From Heterostelium multicystogenum (lineage: Eukaryota; Evosea; Eumycetozoa; Acytosteliales; Acytosteliaceae): a DNA stretch of 64,000 nucleotides. The stretch covers positions 1 to 64,000 of the forward strand of contig RCNN01000027.1 of NCBI GenBank assembly GCA_003667245.1, given 5' to 3'. The translations under genes and the position numbers were made by a program. Shown here piece after piece: positions 24,669 to 38,291 of this stretch. Position 1 is the stretch's first letter. Each line of letters begins with the position of its first letter. Below the pieces are notes generated by a model. It searched no databases, was not told the DNA's origin, and worked only from the letters and a program-made list of their open reading frames with translations.

Positions 24669-24854
24669 TCACACCACACCAAGTCCACCACCAGGACCTG
24701 CCTCTTTGAAAGCAAAATGATAATCGTTGTGTTGATTGTTGTTGGTGTTGTGCAAGTGATGTAAATCATGATGCATACCATACCATCTGAATATTACAAT
24801 AACATAACTAATCGTTTGGTTTGGATTTTCCAACAACAACAATAACATTAACAT
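24669..24854 (-). CDS. Possible small protein of 61 residues
   Basis: An ATG-initiated ORF on the opposite strand between KAT14 and VDAC. The hydrophobic start MLMLLLLLENP is followed by a His-rich part (WYGMHHDLHHLHN) and a Gly-rich end (AGPGGGLGVV). A donor/acceptor-like pair (GTTATG..TATTCAG) inside would make a shorter two-exon form. I do not recognise it. It may be a genuine small gene or chance. Confidence 0.3.
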   Translation of the reverse strand: MLMLLLLLENPNQTISYVIVIFRWYGMHHDLHHLHNTNNNQHNDYHFAFKEAGPGGGLGVV

Positions 24855-25241
24855 TTTTTGTGTTTTTTTTATAATTAATTTTCAATTTGGTATGTTTGAA
24901 GGTTGGATCACTAGTTGATCAAAATGAAGTGGCACACACTCACCAAACATCCAAAAGTTCAATATCGGCTACAAAAACCCAAAAAAAAACACATAAATTT
25001 TTGTTGTGTGGGAACTGACAGATTTTTTTAATTTTAGTGAATTTTTATAATTTAATTTAATTTTTTTATGTTTTTTTTCTTTTTTTTTTTAGTTAGTGAA
25101 CAGAGATACACTATCCACCCGCGTTTTACTTTGAAACTTAACATCTTTATTTGTACTTCAAGGTTATCTAACTATCTGTAAGGAATTAATACATATCTAT
25201 CTTTTTCATTACACTATATCATCTAATTCAATCATATGATT

Positions 25242-25317
<76 letters not shown>

Positions 25318-25697
25318 TTATATCTATCAATGAGATTTGATTAAAATATAATATTAATTAATAATAAAAATAATAATAAAACAAACAAAACAAATATGAT
25401 ATAATAATACACACACAACACAACAATCAAAAAATGAAAATCTAATAATTCAGCAATATTTATTTATTTTCAACATCAACTACATCATTATTACATTTAT
25501 CTATCTATTTTACATATTTTTCAGTCTTAATTGTTCATTGTTATTGTTGTGTTATATATAGTTTCATTTAAACTTTATTATTTAACTTCTCTAATATTAT
25601 TTGATATAATAGTAAAAGTAACTAATTTAATCATTTTTCTCTCTTTTTTTTAATTTACATATTCAATAGACATTATTATATACATATTTAATTCACA
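24855..25697. promoter_or_regulatory. Upstream region of VDAC with microsatellite
   Basis: AT-rich, non-coding. It contains poly-T tracts near 25020-25090 and the (AATC)19 tetranucleotide array at 25242-25317, about 380 bases before the VDAC start. The VDAC promoter is presumably here. Confidence 0.4.
25242..25317. repeat. (AATC)19 tetranucleotide microsatellite
   Basis: Nineteen uninterrupted AATC units (76 bases) upstream of VDAC. A perfect array of this length is expected to vary in length between strains. Confidence 0.95.
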
Positions 25698-27037
25698 ATG
25701 TCCAACCCAGGAATCTACGCTGATTTAGTCAAAGTCCCATCTGGTAAGTTAAGATCTAGCATACTTTATTGTCATTTAGTATATCAGTGAATCACTTTAT
25801 ATGGGTCTCATACAGTTAATCATAGTTTGGCTGATTAAGGCTAGCAAGAAATTTCAGCAACAAAAAAAAAAATCAAAAAAAAAGTTAATTTTTCAGTCAA
25901 AAAAATATGATCATCAAACAACCCATTATTAAATGACAACAGAGTAGAGCTAAAGAAAGCGCTTCAATATGCAACAGCTTTATTAATAGCAAAATTTTGA
26001 TTACAATAGATTTGATCAAGAAGGACTACCCAGAGACCCAACAAATCGAAATCACCGAAAACTTGTCTGGTTTCCCAGTCGTATGTAGATAGACACATTT
26101 GTTACCACAATAATAATTGATTATTAACACACTTTTTTTATTATTATTAAATTAGTCAATTGTTGGTACTGTTTCCCGTAAGACCGATGGTTCACTTACC
26201 GCCTCCGTCAACCCAAAGATCAACTTGGACTCACGTTTCAAGAACGCCAAGATCAGTCTTACTGGAGACAACTCCAAGTTCGGTAAGGGTGAAGTCACCT
26301 TCGAGAACCTCGCCCCAGGTTTGAAGGCCATCATCACTGTAAGTGTCGACAAACAACAAATTACATTTTCACATAAATATGGTGCACTGAGTAGTAAACT
26401 TACCTTCTCTAATTCTAAAATTACACCTAAAACTAAAAAATACAACCACAACAACTCAAATCAAACAAACAACAACGATTCGACAACAATATTACAGGCT
26501 GACACCGCTAAGTTGGTTCAATCTGAATTCCAATTCAAGAAGGATAACTTTGCTTTGACTGCTATCCTCCGTTCCAACAAGAAGCTCCTCACCTCCGCTG
26601 TCTTTGGTTTCTCCAACTTTGCTTTGGGTCTCCAAGCCAACGTCAACGGTGAGAAGCAAGAACTCGAGGGTTTGGAAGCTACTTTCTTATACAAGCGTGA
26701 GGGTCTCCTCTTGGCTTTGTCACCAAAGAACAAGGGACAATCATTGGTCTTCTCCGCCTACGACCGTGTCAACGCCAAGTTGGCCGTCGCCGCCGATCTC
26801 GCTGTCGATTTGAAGGCTCCAGAGAAGAACCCACAATTCACCATTGGTTCCCAATACTATGTTGACTCCAAGTCCTTCATCAAGGCTAAGATCAACGGTC
26901 AAGGTAGAATCGGTCTCGGTTACACCGTCCCAGTCAACAACAATGCTAAGCTCTCTGTTGCCTTCAACATCAACGGTAAGGATCTCTCCGCCGAAGGAAA
27001 GCACACCGTTGGTTTCAACCTTGTCCTCAACTTCTAA
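25698..27037 (+). CDS. porA: Mitochondrial outer membrane porin (VDAC)
   Basis: Voltage-dependent anion channel, a beta-barrel of the mitochondrial outer membrane that passes ATP, ADP and other metabolites. Four exons (25698-25743, 26010-26080, 26156-26338, 26498-27037) give an unbroken 279 residues, the usual family length. The start (MSNPGIYADLVKVPSDLIKK) matches the short amphipathic N-helix of eukaryotic porins. Alternating beta-strands follow, including the typical FTIGSQYYVDSKSFIKAKIN and the C-terminal VGFNLVLNF beta-signal. It resembles Dictyostelium PorA. Strongly biased codons (GTC, ATC, AAG, CTC) indicate high expression. Intron 3 (26339-26497) is 159 bases long and has no in-frame stop, so retention would insert 53 residues. 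Confidence 0.92.
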
Positions 27038-30000
27038 ACAGATTATAAAAACATATCTCCGCCACAATACACTTTTTAAAAAGAAAAAGAATAAAACCAA
27101 TAGTATATAATAAAACAAAATAAATTATTCCTTGTTAACATATTAAATTATATTTCAATTGGAATGTCATGTTTATTATCATTCAGTTAGTTACGATATT
27201 AATATGATATATCATCAATGATTGATTCAACCCAGTCAATCGACCTACACAAACATGTTCATTCACAGTTATTCAAATCCATCAATTAATTATTGGATTG
27301 GGCAATCAGCTGACATATGATTTTACCCAGTCCAATCAATTTCATATTAACACAAACGATTTAGGAGATTAAATCATAAAAAAATATTATAAATAAAAGA
27401 TACATTATTTATAAATAATTAATATAATATTAAATTATACAATGATATCATATAAGCATATTCATTAAAATATTAGTTATAATACAAGTACAAATTGATT
27501 CTTGAAATAAATTTCAGGAAATTCAATCTTTAGATTATAATGAATGATTTCATGTCCACTTCACTGTTTTCATTATAATTTAAATTTAATACAATTTAAT
27601 TTGGAATAACTTGCTCCAATGTTAATGAAGTACTTTGTAATTCAGTCTGGTAGTTAACAATCAATATGTGTAGAGATATCAAATAATCTAACCAAATGTA
27701 TCATTTGATATTGGTGTTTTTGAGAGAAGAGAATTAATTTGGAGTGAGAGAAGAAGATTGACTGACCCATTGTTTGCGGTTGACTTAAACTAATATCTGA
27801 TATGTGAAATATGGATATTTAAAATTGATTTGCCAATTACAATTTTATTGATGACATATTACACTTTTGTAAGAAAACAAGATTTAGTTTGCTAATATAA
27901 TGATAGCATTAAGATTGTTGTAGTGATGTGATTATTATTGATTTTATTGGTCAAATACATCTTACAAACAATTTGTATGAGTTTGTCACAAATAGATTGT
28001 AAGACGATCTATGTTTTTCATCATCATCATCAACAACAACAACATCTACCAGCAATATTGTTTAACATCACCAATTTTAAATCTATTGAATTATAAGGTA
28101 ATAATGAAAATATTAAATCTAAATAGTTAAATTTAATTAATTCCCACTTTTAATTTACATTATTATAATGAAATTATTAAGTGACAACTATTATTTAAGG
28201 TTAATTAAATCTCTTAAATTGATGATGATGATGATGATGAATATGATGATAATAGTAGTAGATGTTGAATGGCTTGTTGGTTTTGTTTGTTTTTGTTGAG
28301 TTGACACTTGTTATTGTTTGATGGTGATAATGATGGTTGTCAAATTGATGGTTTCCAAAAATAAGATTAAATTCAACAACTATAAGACAGAAAAGAAGAA
28401 GTAGTTGTGGGTTTGATTTGAAATCATCGCTACCATTTCCATATGGTTTGTCAAATTTTCAATTCAAGGTAATATTTGTTGATTGTTGAACTGACTGATA
28501 GTATAATTCAAACACATCCTACTACTACTATAAATGAAAATTGTATTATAAAATTGTTATTTTCAATTCAAAAATATGTATAAAACAAATCAAATTTAAA
28601 CTTGTCTGATGTTATTGTTATTGTTGTTTGGAGTAGTGCTGTGTGTGGATACTATATATATCTTCCCCACAATCAATCAAATGGAGTATAAAATAAGATA
28701 TATTGTTTATAACACTTCACCAAAACACATCATCACATTGACACACAACACTATCTCACACTACATATAAATACTACATCATCATTTATACTTATTTATA
28801 CATTGTTAATGGATAGAAGCTGCTAAATGTGGTGTGTTCATGTGTGCTTAGGGAAAATTGATTGTGGGGGTTGATGATTTATCACTGATAACAACCCATT
28901 AAATTGATCTTACTGTCAATACATACTTATCATATTAGCAATGCAAAACGTCAGAATAAATAAATATTACTATCAACAACTAAACAAAAAGATATCTCCT
29001 TGACGTTAAAGAACTGAGGGGTTATCATCCACATATTGAATATATTAACACCATGAAGAATGTCAATCCGTAAGGACATCGATTGTCAATATGATTAACA
29101 TTCATTACCATTGAGTGACATTTGGAAATATGCATAGTAATGATCATCATCATCATTAGAAGTATTGAAACAACAAAAACAACATGAAAAAAAACAATTA
29201 AAAAATATTATTACCCAATCTGCAATTGATTCAACTTGGTATTTATGTTATTTTAATAGATGACCAATAAATAAGTTAGATAACACCCAATGTATTGTTT
29301 CACATCAAATATAATGAGAATAGTCTATCTATATATGTTAATATTTGTATGAACTTTCTCTTTTCAAGAGTGGGTGGGAATGTTGGAATTCTTTTAAATC
29401 GATTGTCCATATATTTCCTAATGTACAACCGAGTTATAGACATCATGAAACAACACCACCAACAACAACAACAATATCTATATATGATAATTACCTCTTT
29501 TGAACACATGTGATTACTGTGAGTGAGTTCTGACATATCAATCGAAATGCTATATTCTCTTCAATACATGTCATCCAAACACAAACTCACTTAGTTGGAG
29601 TTGAATAGATATGATATCTAATGATGATTGGATTATATTTTCATCACTAATACCTTATGCCTCAACTTCTCACCTACTCATTTTAGTTTGGTATAGGATG
29701 GCTATTAAAAAAATGTTTTATAATCAAATATGTCCATTCTACCAACTACTCACTCAACAACAAGTCAAACAGACGAAAATACTATCGATGTATAAAGAAA
29801 TTATATCTTTCTTTGCTACAATGTTGTTTAAATAGAATTATTCCTCCAAAAAGTATAAACCACAAACCACGTTCACTCCTAAATACCCATCCATTATCAC
29901 TTTTACATAATATCTTATTTTTTCTGATTGATTGATTAATTTATTGATTCCACACCACCACCACTAACACTACCACAAACTTATATCCACACCCAAATAC

Positions 30001-33000
30001 CAATACACCACAGACAGCCATTACACTACTACAAGTATTTTCATCATTCGTCAACAATTAGATAGTAGAATTATAAACATTTTTTAATCAATTAAACAAT
30101 TAATTTTATAAACCCAGAAGCTAATTTAAATAAGAATTTGTAATCACATGAATTCAATTTGATCATTATCAGTATATTACTAATATTTGACAAACATCAT
30201 TCATTTTCCTAACCTATTAATTTAGAAATATCTATCTATTTTATTTTCTCTTTTCCTCTCCTTCCAACAACATCTTCCCAAACTTGTACTACTATTCTTT
30301 AAATCATTTCCATCAAAATAGAATCAACAATTGTTATTACCAAATACAATAACAACAATCCATACATGTATCACTCCTAAATAATATCTTATCCATATTA
30401 TTATTTAAAAATCTTTTTTAACAACTCTAATAAGTTTTTAAATCAGATTTATGTATTTATAAAATAAATTATTTAATTTATCCAATATATAACAAAATAT
30501 AAATATCCAAAAATATACTTATATTTTTAAAAAATATCTAATAACTAAACATTGGTAAGCATAATCAATAAACTCATCTAATAACCTTCACACACAAACT
30601 ATTTAATTATTATTCTCATAAATTGATTGGAATAATAAATGGATCATCATTGAGGGACCCAACGCAATTTCCCACTTTTTTTAAATACATATCTTTGAAT
30701 TGCTTTTTGCCTCCAAAAATCAAAAAACAGGTTCTAACTCCTGGTCGAAATGAACTGTGTGTGTTAATGAAATTGTGCATTGTAGAAAATATTAAAATCA
30801 TCGTTCTCCCTTTTCTCATGATTTTGTTACTTCAGAGAGTTTTTTGTTTTTGTGTGTTTGATATCTGTTTTTGTACTTAAAGTTTTCACACTGGCAGTTC
30901 ACCCGACAATCAAAAACCACAAGACACCTCCAAAAAAACAACAAAATAAATCAAAATAAATCAAATTTTTAATTATGCGAAATCTCATAAGAACTTTGGC
31001 AAAATCAAACCAAATCCAAAAAGAGTTCACTCGTTTCGTTGTGTATTTTAGTGTAAATCACAGTGGTCAATCAAACATTATCGATAATAGTAGACGTAGA
31101 ACAACACAATACAGATAATAATAAATAGTTATAATTATAATATTCATAACTTCATAGAATAACTTATAACCTTACTTTTCAATAACCAAAGCAAATCAAT
31201 AACTATAATAATAATACACAATATATACAATTAAATACAAATCTATCATTTAATTGTCTATTTCAATAATCATAATAATAAATTACTTAAATTATAATTT
31301 ACCGAATTCCAAATCAACCCAAAAATACATCTTTGATTTCAAACTTTTAATTTTTAGATATGAATATTGTATGTAAACGTTCACTATCTCACTACAAAAT
31401 ATTCAATATATTATTAGTAGAGTGCGTGCGGAATGTTATAAAATCAATCACTTCATTCTTTTATTTCTTATTTTTGGTTTATATCTTACTTTTCCATCCA
31501 TTTTTGATCAATCATAATATTATATTATCCTATATTTATTTGTTTCATTTTATAAGTTGATATCTGGATATCTTCATCACCATAATAATCATAGTTGTTT
31601 TGTTCACAAACAAAATACAAAAAACGATACAAATTTGTATTGTAAATATCTGATTATTTTTATTATTACTTTAAGCTTGACATCATCTCAGATTTTTAAA
31701 AATCAAACAATTCACTTCACTTCCCACTTTTTTGAGCGTTAAAAAAAAATCAGGCGATTCATGACGAAGCTTGAAAGATACAACAATCTCTTTGCTTGGT
31801 TTGTCGAAACTACAACAGTTTCAACTTCACTTTAAATGTCTTTTCTGTCCAAAGTCGTGTGGATAACAAGCACCAAAATAAATTGATTAATGAACAGACA
31901 GAAAGATAGACAAACAAACAAATAGTCATCATCAGATATTTCTACCACCTAAACAATTCAATTTCAAATCCAATCGAATTGGAATATACAATATATGGTG
32001 ATGATCATCACCGACTTCATCATCAACAGCATCATCAGAATCTTCCACATCATTTATAAAATTGTACAAATACAGTAGTAGATCGTTCAATATTCTACAA
32101 ATGTACATAATTACATAACAGAAAGGAGATTCATTTTATTTTAATCAAATACAAAGTCAGTGATTTTATTGAAAGTCCGCTCCACTATTGAAAACAAACA
32201 CTTCTGTATCTTCATACAACACAACCCACACTTTCAAGAACAACACCTCCAACAACAACACTAACCAAAAAATCAATTTACTGATTGGTTGAGAGAATAG
32301 CTAACTCTATTTTATGTTCTGGGTGAAGTGTGTGGTGTGGTGTGTTTTCAATATCCAATTCTCAATATTATGTGTAGATGACGATGATGATGAATGGAGT
32401 GTTAGTCGATTCGATATTACTACCACCATTTTCATTAAACAGCCAACCTGGTTGTTAGAGTGGTTTGTTTGTTATTATAAGTAACAATTACAATATACAT
32501 ATACATATATATTAGTATTGTTATTCTTATTATTTCCTTTTTGCTTTCTAAAATTAAAAGAAACAAAAGTTGGAACGAGAATAATGACATTAATAATATC
32601 AAATTCAATTGTAATTAGTTTATTCCATCATATGGGAAACACTGTGTTAAACATCCAACCTTATGACATGAATAAAGGTGGTTAGTATTTGATGTAGTGG
32701 GAGCAATTGTTATTGGTATTTCTTGTTTTAATATTATAATATCGATCAGAAACCAATTGTTTTTTGAAGATGTACACTTTCTAAGTTAATTATAATTCAC
32801 CCTACTTTTTTCAACTTAACTGCAAGTTGAACAACAAACATCCGATTATCATGTTTGTTGACAAAAACCAGATGTTAACAGACTTATTTTAGTTACATCA
32901 GTACAACAGAATTTTGTTGTTGTTTATTACTTCACCTGAAAATATAGAAATAACAAATAACAAATATATATTATGTAATTAATATAAATATAAATATAAA

Positions 33001-35717
33001 AAAACCACCAAGCTAAATAACCCACCAACAACAAATATCACTTCATACATAATCAGTAAATAAAATATTATCTCTGGCAGCCAAGTGTCTGGATGATTGG
33101 TTGGTTGATTTGTTTATTATTAAAACTCCTAAAAATAATAATATTTGAAACGTTATCGTCCGTGTTAACTTTAGCTAGTTTCAACTTCACCAAATATCAT
33201 TATTCCTCAGTTGACAAATTAGAACATCCAACAACTACTACAACAACATTGAAGATAAAAATAGGAATATTATAGAAAATATTATAATGAACAAAGCTAA
33301 ATTGAATTATTTCCAAACTCAAACTTTTACCCACTCCACATCTTTCAATTAACTCATCATAATTATTACTATTTGACATTGCATCAACAACAGGCATTAC
33401 ACATCTACATTGGTCCTGAAGTTTCACTAAATTATCTTTTGTATTCTTTTGTACACTGTACACTTGTATTTATTTCAAAGGTGTTTAATTCGACCGAATG
33501 TACATATATGAGGTGTTTTTTTAACTTTAACTTCCAGTCTTGACTTTTATAAATTATAATTACAATCCTATCTTTTATTTAACTTCACAACCAATTGACA
33601 AATATTTATTATAATACAAATCTAATATTCTAAAAATAATTTATAAACAATATAGTTAACCTACATTAGACTACAAAGCTCATTTCCAACAAATAGAATT
33701 CCAGAATCACTTGTTGAATTATAAAAATATTCATCCTTAATAAGAAAGACTCAGCAAAAGACATATAGATTTAGCAAGAAAGAAACTTCAACATTGTATT
33801 GCAGTAAGTAGAATATAATAGTAAACGACTGTTTTCAAATGGTCATCCACATCACATCACATCATTTCCTTTTTTGTAAAGTGTATAAACAGTTCAACTG
33901 TAGTTGAAGTCGTTGATTGCAGGTTGACCCAGAGACCATGATATCACAACTACAGTGTTTTAGGTCAACCATCTTTATCAATAACAACATCACGTACAAA
34001 TATATATATTAATAACATCAGCAGCGATCGTACCTGTATGGTCAGAAACAAACACCTGGAAACGAAATTGATATTATACAAGCACAAGCACCATTTATCA
34101 TGTTTTGGGAGCCTAAAATTAGTATTCGTCAGATCTATAGTCGTTGAACCATCATCATCTCACATTTGGATTTTCAATTTCTCATATTTTCCAAACCCAG
34201 ATATTTTTCAATCAATTTTGACCCCAATCAATGCGGGTTCACCATTTATTTGGGAAATTTTCAATTTCAAAAAAATATTTTTGTTTTTGTAACTGACATT
34301 GCCGTTGTGTGGTATTTTGTTTTTGTATGCTATTTTATCAAAGAAAGGATAGCCCTCCATTGCTTTCTGACCAGGGTGATCTGGTTGGGAGTGAGTGGCT
34401 TTCTCAAATTAATCTGATGCACCACAACTCAAAACAACACCACCAACTTTCCATTTTCAATTTTAAAAGTTCATATGAAGCACCATTGAAAGAGTACTAA
34501 AGTAGTGTATCAATTTTCAACTGGCACGAACACACATGATGCTTGTTAGGTTCACACCTCACACATCATACAACCAACCTTCATCAATGCTAGTGCTTTG
34601 AACACAAAGATTGAACTGTTGTTGTTGTTGTTGTTTTTTTAATTGTTATGTTGTTGTTGATGTAGTTGCTGTTGCACTGACAACTTTCAAGAGTTCGTTG
34701 CATTCAAATTGAACAATTCCAAATGATATTCTTAATTTTATTTTATTTTAATTTTATTTCTGAATATTTTTAAGAAGAAGAGAAATAAGATATTTTATCT
34801 AATTTTGTTAGATGGTAAGAGCCTGCGACCACTGATATTAATTCAACCAAAAACTGTTGCTCAAAACCAAAAAAAAAACAAAAAATCAAAAATAATCTTA
34901 TTTCAACTCCAACTTCCAAAACGATTGGATAACTCGCACTCATTAACATACAACTTAACTTGTCGATTTCAGCCTCAACTCACTCATCTATTTTTTAAGA
35001 AAAAATCATTGTTTAATTATTCAAATCTATCATTCATTGTTAGTTTAGTTTGATTCTTTTTCATTTCCCATTTTTTAAAAGAACTCTTTTCAAGTCAGGT
35101 GTTCATCAAAAAAACATACAAATAAATATTTATTGAATGTAATATTACATCATCACAACGACGACAACAATAATAATAACGACAACATCTTCACTTCACT
35201 GCACTGCACTCCACAAATCTATTTATAAATAGTTTGTACATGGATTTTATTTAAGAGATCTATCCAATATTTATAAATTAGTCACACCCACACCTTCAAA
35301 AGCAATTCTTTGTAACAATTACTAATATTTCCGAAAATCATACTAACTTCATAATTATCTCTAATAATTTAGGATTGTATTTCCAAAATACTAAATTCTC
35401 TAATACAACTTGAAAAATTATCCTTTGTATCAATAAGATCAGTAACATTATTTTATAACGTATGTCAGTTAGCTCTATTTCTTTCTTTTATTTCATTGTT
35501 ATACTAATATAAAAATTATCTAATTAAAAACAAATAATAATAATCATATTATTATATTATTATATAATATTTATTTATAGATAAATAATAATTATTTTTT
35601 AAATTAATTATTATTTTATTTGTAAAAAAAACAAAAAAAAGATATAGTTATTTATAACTTCACATTTAAAATTAATTAATAGTAATAATTTATTTATATA
35701 TTATATTAAAATTATAA
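27038..35717. other. 8.7-kb gene-poor region upstream of a probable developmental regulator
   Basis: No ORF here has convincing protein-like composition, and no tRNA, rRNA or transposon signal was recognised. Content: AT-rich sequence with GATGAT/CATCAT tracts (near 28021-28040 and 28220-28260), scattered (GTT)n/(CAA)n, TGTGTG stretches and A-rich tracts. Two-thirds or more of this lies upstream of the plus-strand gene at 35718. A region this long free of genes is unusual in compact dictyostelid genomes and fits either an extended regulatory region or unrecognised ncRNAs. Confidence 0.4.
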
Positions 35718-37390
35718 ATGTGTGATTCCCCAATGTCAAAGCAACACCAACAACCACAGCAACAACAACAACATTGTCAACTCCAAATGATGGATTCCAA
35801 ATATATTAATTTATCATCATGGACCAGATTACAACCACTCTTGGAGAAATTCATCTTGAAGAGTCATATTTCTGGTATGGATAAAGGTTTAGATATTTTG
35901 TTGACATGGTTCGAAATTATTTCAAAGAGTTCTGATAAAATTAATACTTTTTAAAAGTATCGTTGGTTTAAGGTAAATATATCAATGATCTATCCATCTT
36001 TAATATTACTAATTCCTTTTTTCCGTTTGTTGTTGATGTTTGCTAGTCCTGATATGGCAGAAGAAAGAAAACAAAGATTATCATATTCTACAATCTTCAA
36101 TTTCCGATTTAATTGAAAAGAATGAGGACAAAAAGAGAATTGTAAATGAAGATGATATCTATGATTATAGAAATAAACAAGAGAATGAAGGTCTCGCGCG
36201 TCTTTGTGTACTGAAGATATGAATGGTGCCGACTCCAAATCAGATGACGAACAATCAGAGGGAGTTTGAATACGATGAAGAGAATAGTTGTCCAGATAGT
36301 TTCGATAGTCAATCTCCAGAGGATGGTGCCGACGAAATTCGGTGGAAGCGGAGATGAAAACAATTTACAAATCGACGATGAAAACCATCACTCACGTTTG
36401 CTACACGGTCGTCGTGCCTCTGCAAAACGATGCACTCCCATCATTGAAGATGACACATCCACAACAAGCACAACAACTATTAAATCAAAAATCTGCAGTT
36501 GCCGCCGCCGTCGGTGGAATTGCTCATCACCTAAACAACTTATGATTATCCGTGAGAGATGCTAGAGTACATCCAAAAGAATCCAAGTGCATCACGCCCA
36601 AGCTGTATCCAAGTCTGCCAACAACCATCATCTAAAGTTGTGTGGAAGAATCGTCGTCTCGATAACTCCATTCAAAGTCAAGTTGGGATCTCAAGGTTGC
36701 TAGCCAAATGGCCGGTCAAAACCTTCAGATCTCAAATATAGTCGCTCTCGGGATATTGTCACTGACCACAAAGGAAAGCTCCAGATCGACTCTGTTGAAA
36801 ACTTCTCCGAGGCATTCAACGACGGTCAAGGCATGGCTGTTTTCCAAGGATTAAAGATGACCAAGGGTACATGGGGCAAGGAATGGTCCTCACTTTTTCA
36901 TTGCCGTCGCTCGCCCATCAAACTCCTACAATAATTCTGTTGTCCTCTCAGTTTCCCAACCATTTGCTATCGTTGTCAAGACCCGTAAGAATCCACAAAT
37001 CCGTCACAACTACTCTAGTGCCTCCCGCTGTTTGCCAACACGGTGTCATGAACTCTGCCAGCGAGAATTCATCGTCATCACCAGAGGCCATCGCCAACCA
37101 TGGCACCAAAAGAAGAGGACGTATGCCAGCATCCGCCCCAATGATGTCACTTCCAATCACGTGGAGCATCCTTCCCATTCTCAAGGGAGATGACCAGCAT
37201 GAGATCCGTTTCCCACAAGACGACATGCCAGTTTTGCTGTGGCTGCGCCGAAATCAAGCAACGTGAGCACGTCACTGTCGATGGAAGCGTAGAACCAGAG
37301 ATCATCCAACAACATCCACTTTCCCCCAAAAAACAAATACTCGTCAATGATACTAAGTCCCCAAAACAAACTGCAGTATCCACAAGATAA
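35718..37390 (+). CDS. Probable CudA-like transcription factor, heavily frameshifted
   Basis: The plus-strand gene starts [20 protein letters not shown], with a Gln-rich leader and a helical segment ([20 protein letters not shown]). An intron lies near 35973-36046, then an acidic Ser/Asp-rich linker. The core (about 36580-37020) reads, in changing frames, [75 protein letters not shown]. The tail carries [18 protein letters not shown] and ends at the TAA at 37388-37390. This looks like a DNA-binding core of the CudA/STAT-like type known in Dictyostelium and Entamoeba; the family assignment is from impression, not a search. At least seven frame changes occur, more than in any neighbour, so a genuine pseudogene cannot be excluded. 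Confidence 0.4.
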
Positions 37391-38291
37391 TTTAATTTAA
37401 TAGTCTCACCAAATTAATATTATTATTTATATTTATTTATATATATATATAATGGATAATTCTCTGTAATTTTTGTTTTATATCAATCAAACAATATTTT
37501 ATATATAACTAGTAATTATATTCACTTCACGGAAACCACCCAATATAATAATAATATAACCAACAACAACAATAACAATAACACAATCATAATAACCATA
37601 AAAATAGCCTATATATAATATATTTTAGGGACGTCAATATATACATACTACTTCTATATATATTATATTATAATTTCACATGGAACTTTTAATATCTATA
37701 AATATAAATAATCAATCTATTTTATTTATATATATTATCAGCTCCAAACAACAACTAATAACCAAATATAAAAATAACCAAATAATAATAACATGTAGTA
37801 TATTGATATAGTATTTATATTTAACCAAATCAACATCGTCATCACCTCTCAACCATCAACCGTTTTTCCACCACTTTTTTTCCGCTTTCCATTTGATTTA
37901 CCATGATTGGTATCAAAATGGAAAACAATCGAACCTTAAAATCATCACTTCAAACTCCACTCTGGAATTTACCTAACCATGCATGGCAGAATTGACAATC
38001 TCCAACCATAAAAACATCTTATCATCTTGGATTCTGGTGTTCATTTCGCATATCTTTTTTGTACTATTACAATTAAACCATTAAAAAATGAATGACTTAT
38101 AAAACCAATTAACTATGATGACTTCATTATTTAATGGGACCAACCTTTCTTCTACAAACATTCTTTCTACCACCAAATCTCAACAACACAAATCAAACTA
38201 AACTATTCAATACTTTTGGATATAGATTAGAGTACTACTTATAACTTTGATTTATAAAAGAAAATTAAATAAAAAAACAATTAAAAAAAAA
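37391..38291. other. Convergent intergenic region
   Basis: 900 bases between the 3' ends of the probable CudA-like gene and the small secreted-protein gene. Very AT-rich, with TATATA tracts near 37437-37452; nothing else supported. Confidence 0.4.

Noticed and set aside
33200..33463. 87-codon minus-strand ORF with a Cys-containing, charged first half
   Set aside because: No ATG at its start and no conserved motif or partner exon. An exon of an unseen gene is possible but unsupported.
29295..34500. Several 60-85 codon ORFs in the long gene-free region
   Set aside because: Phe/Ile/Leu/Tyr/Asn-dominated composition typical of random AT-rich DNA, no splice context and no motif.
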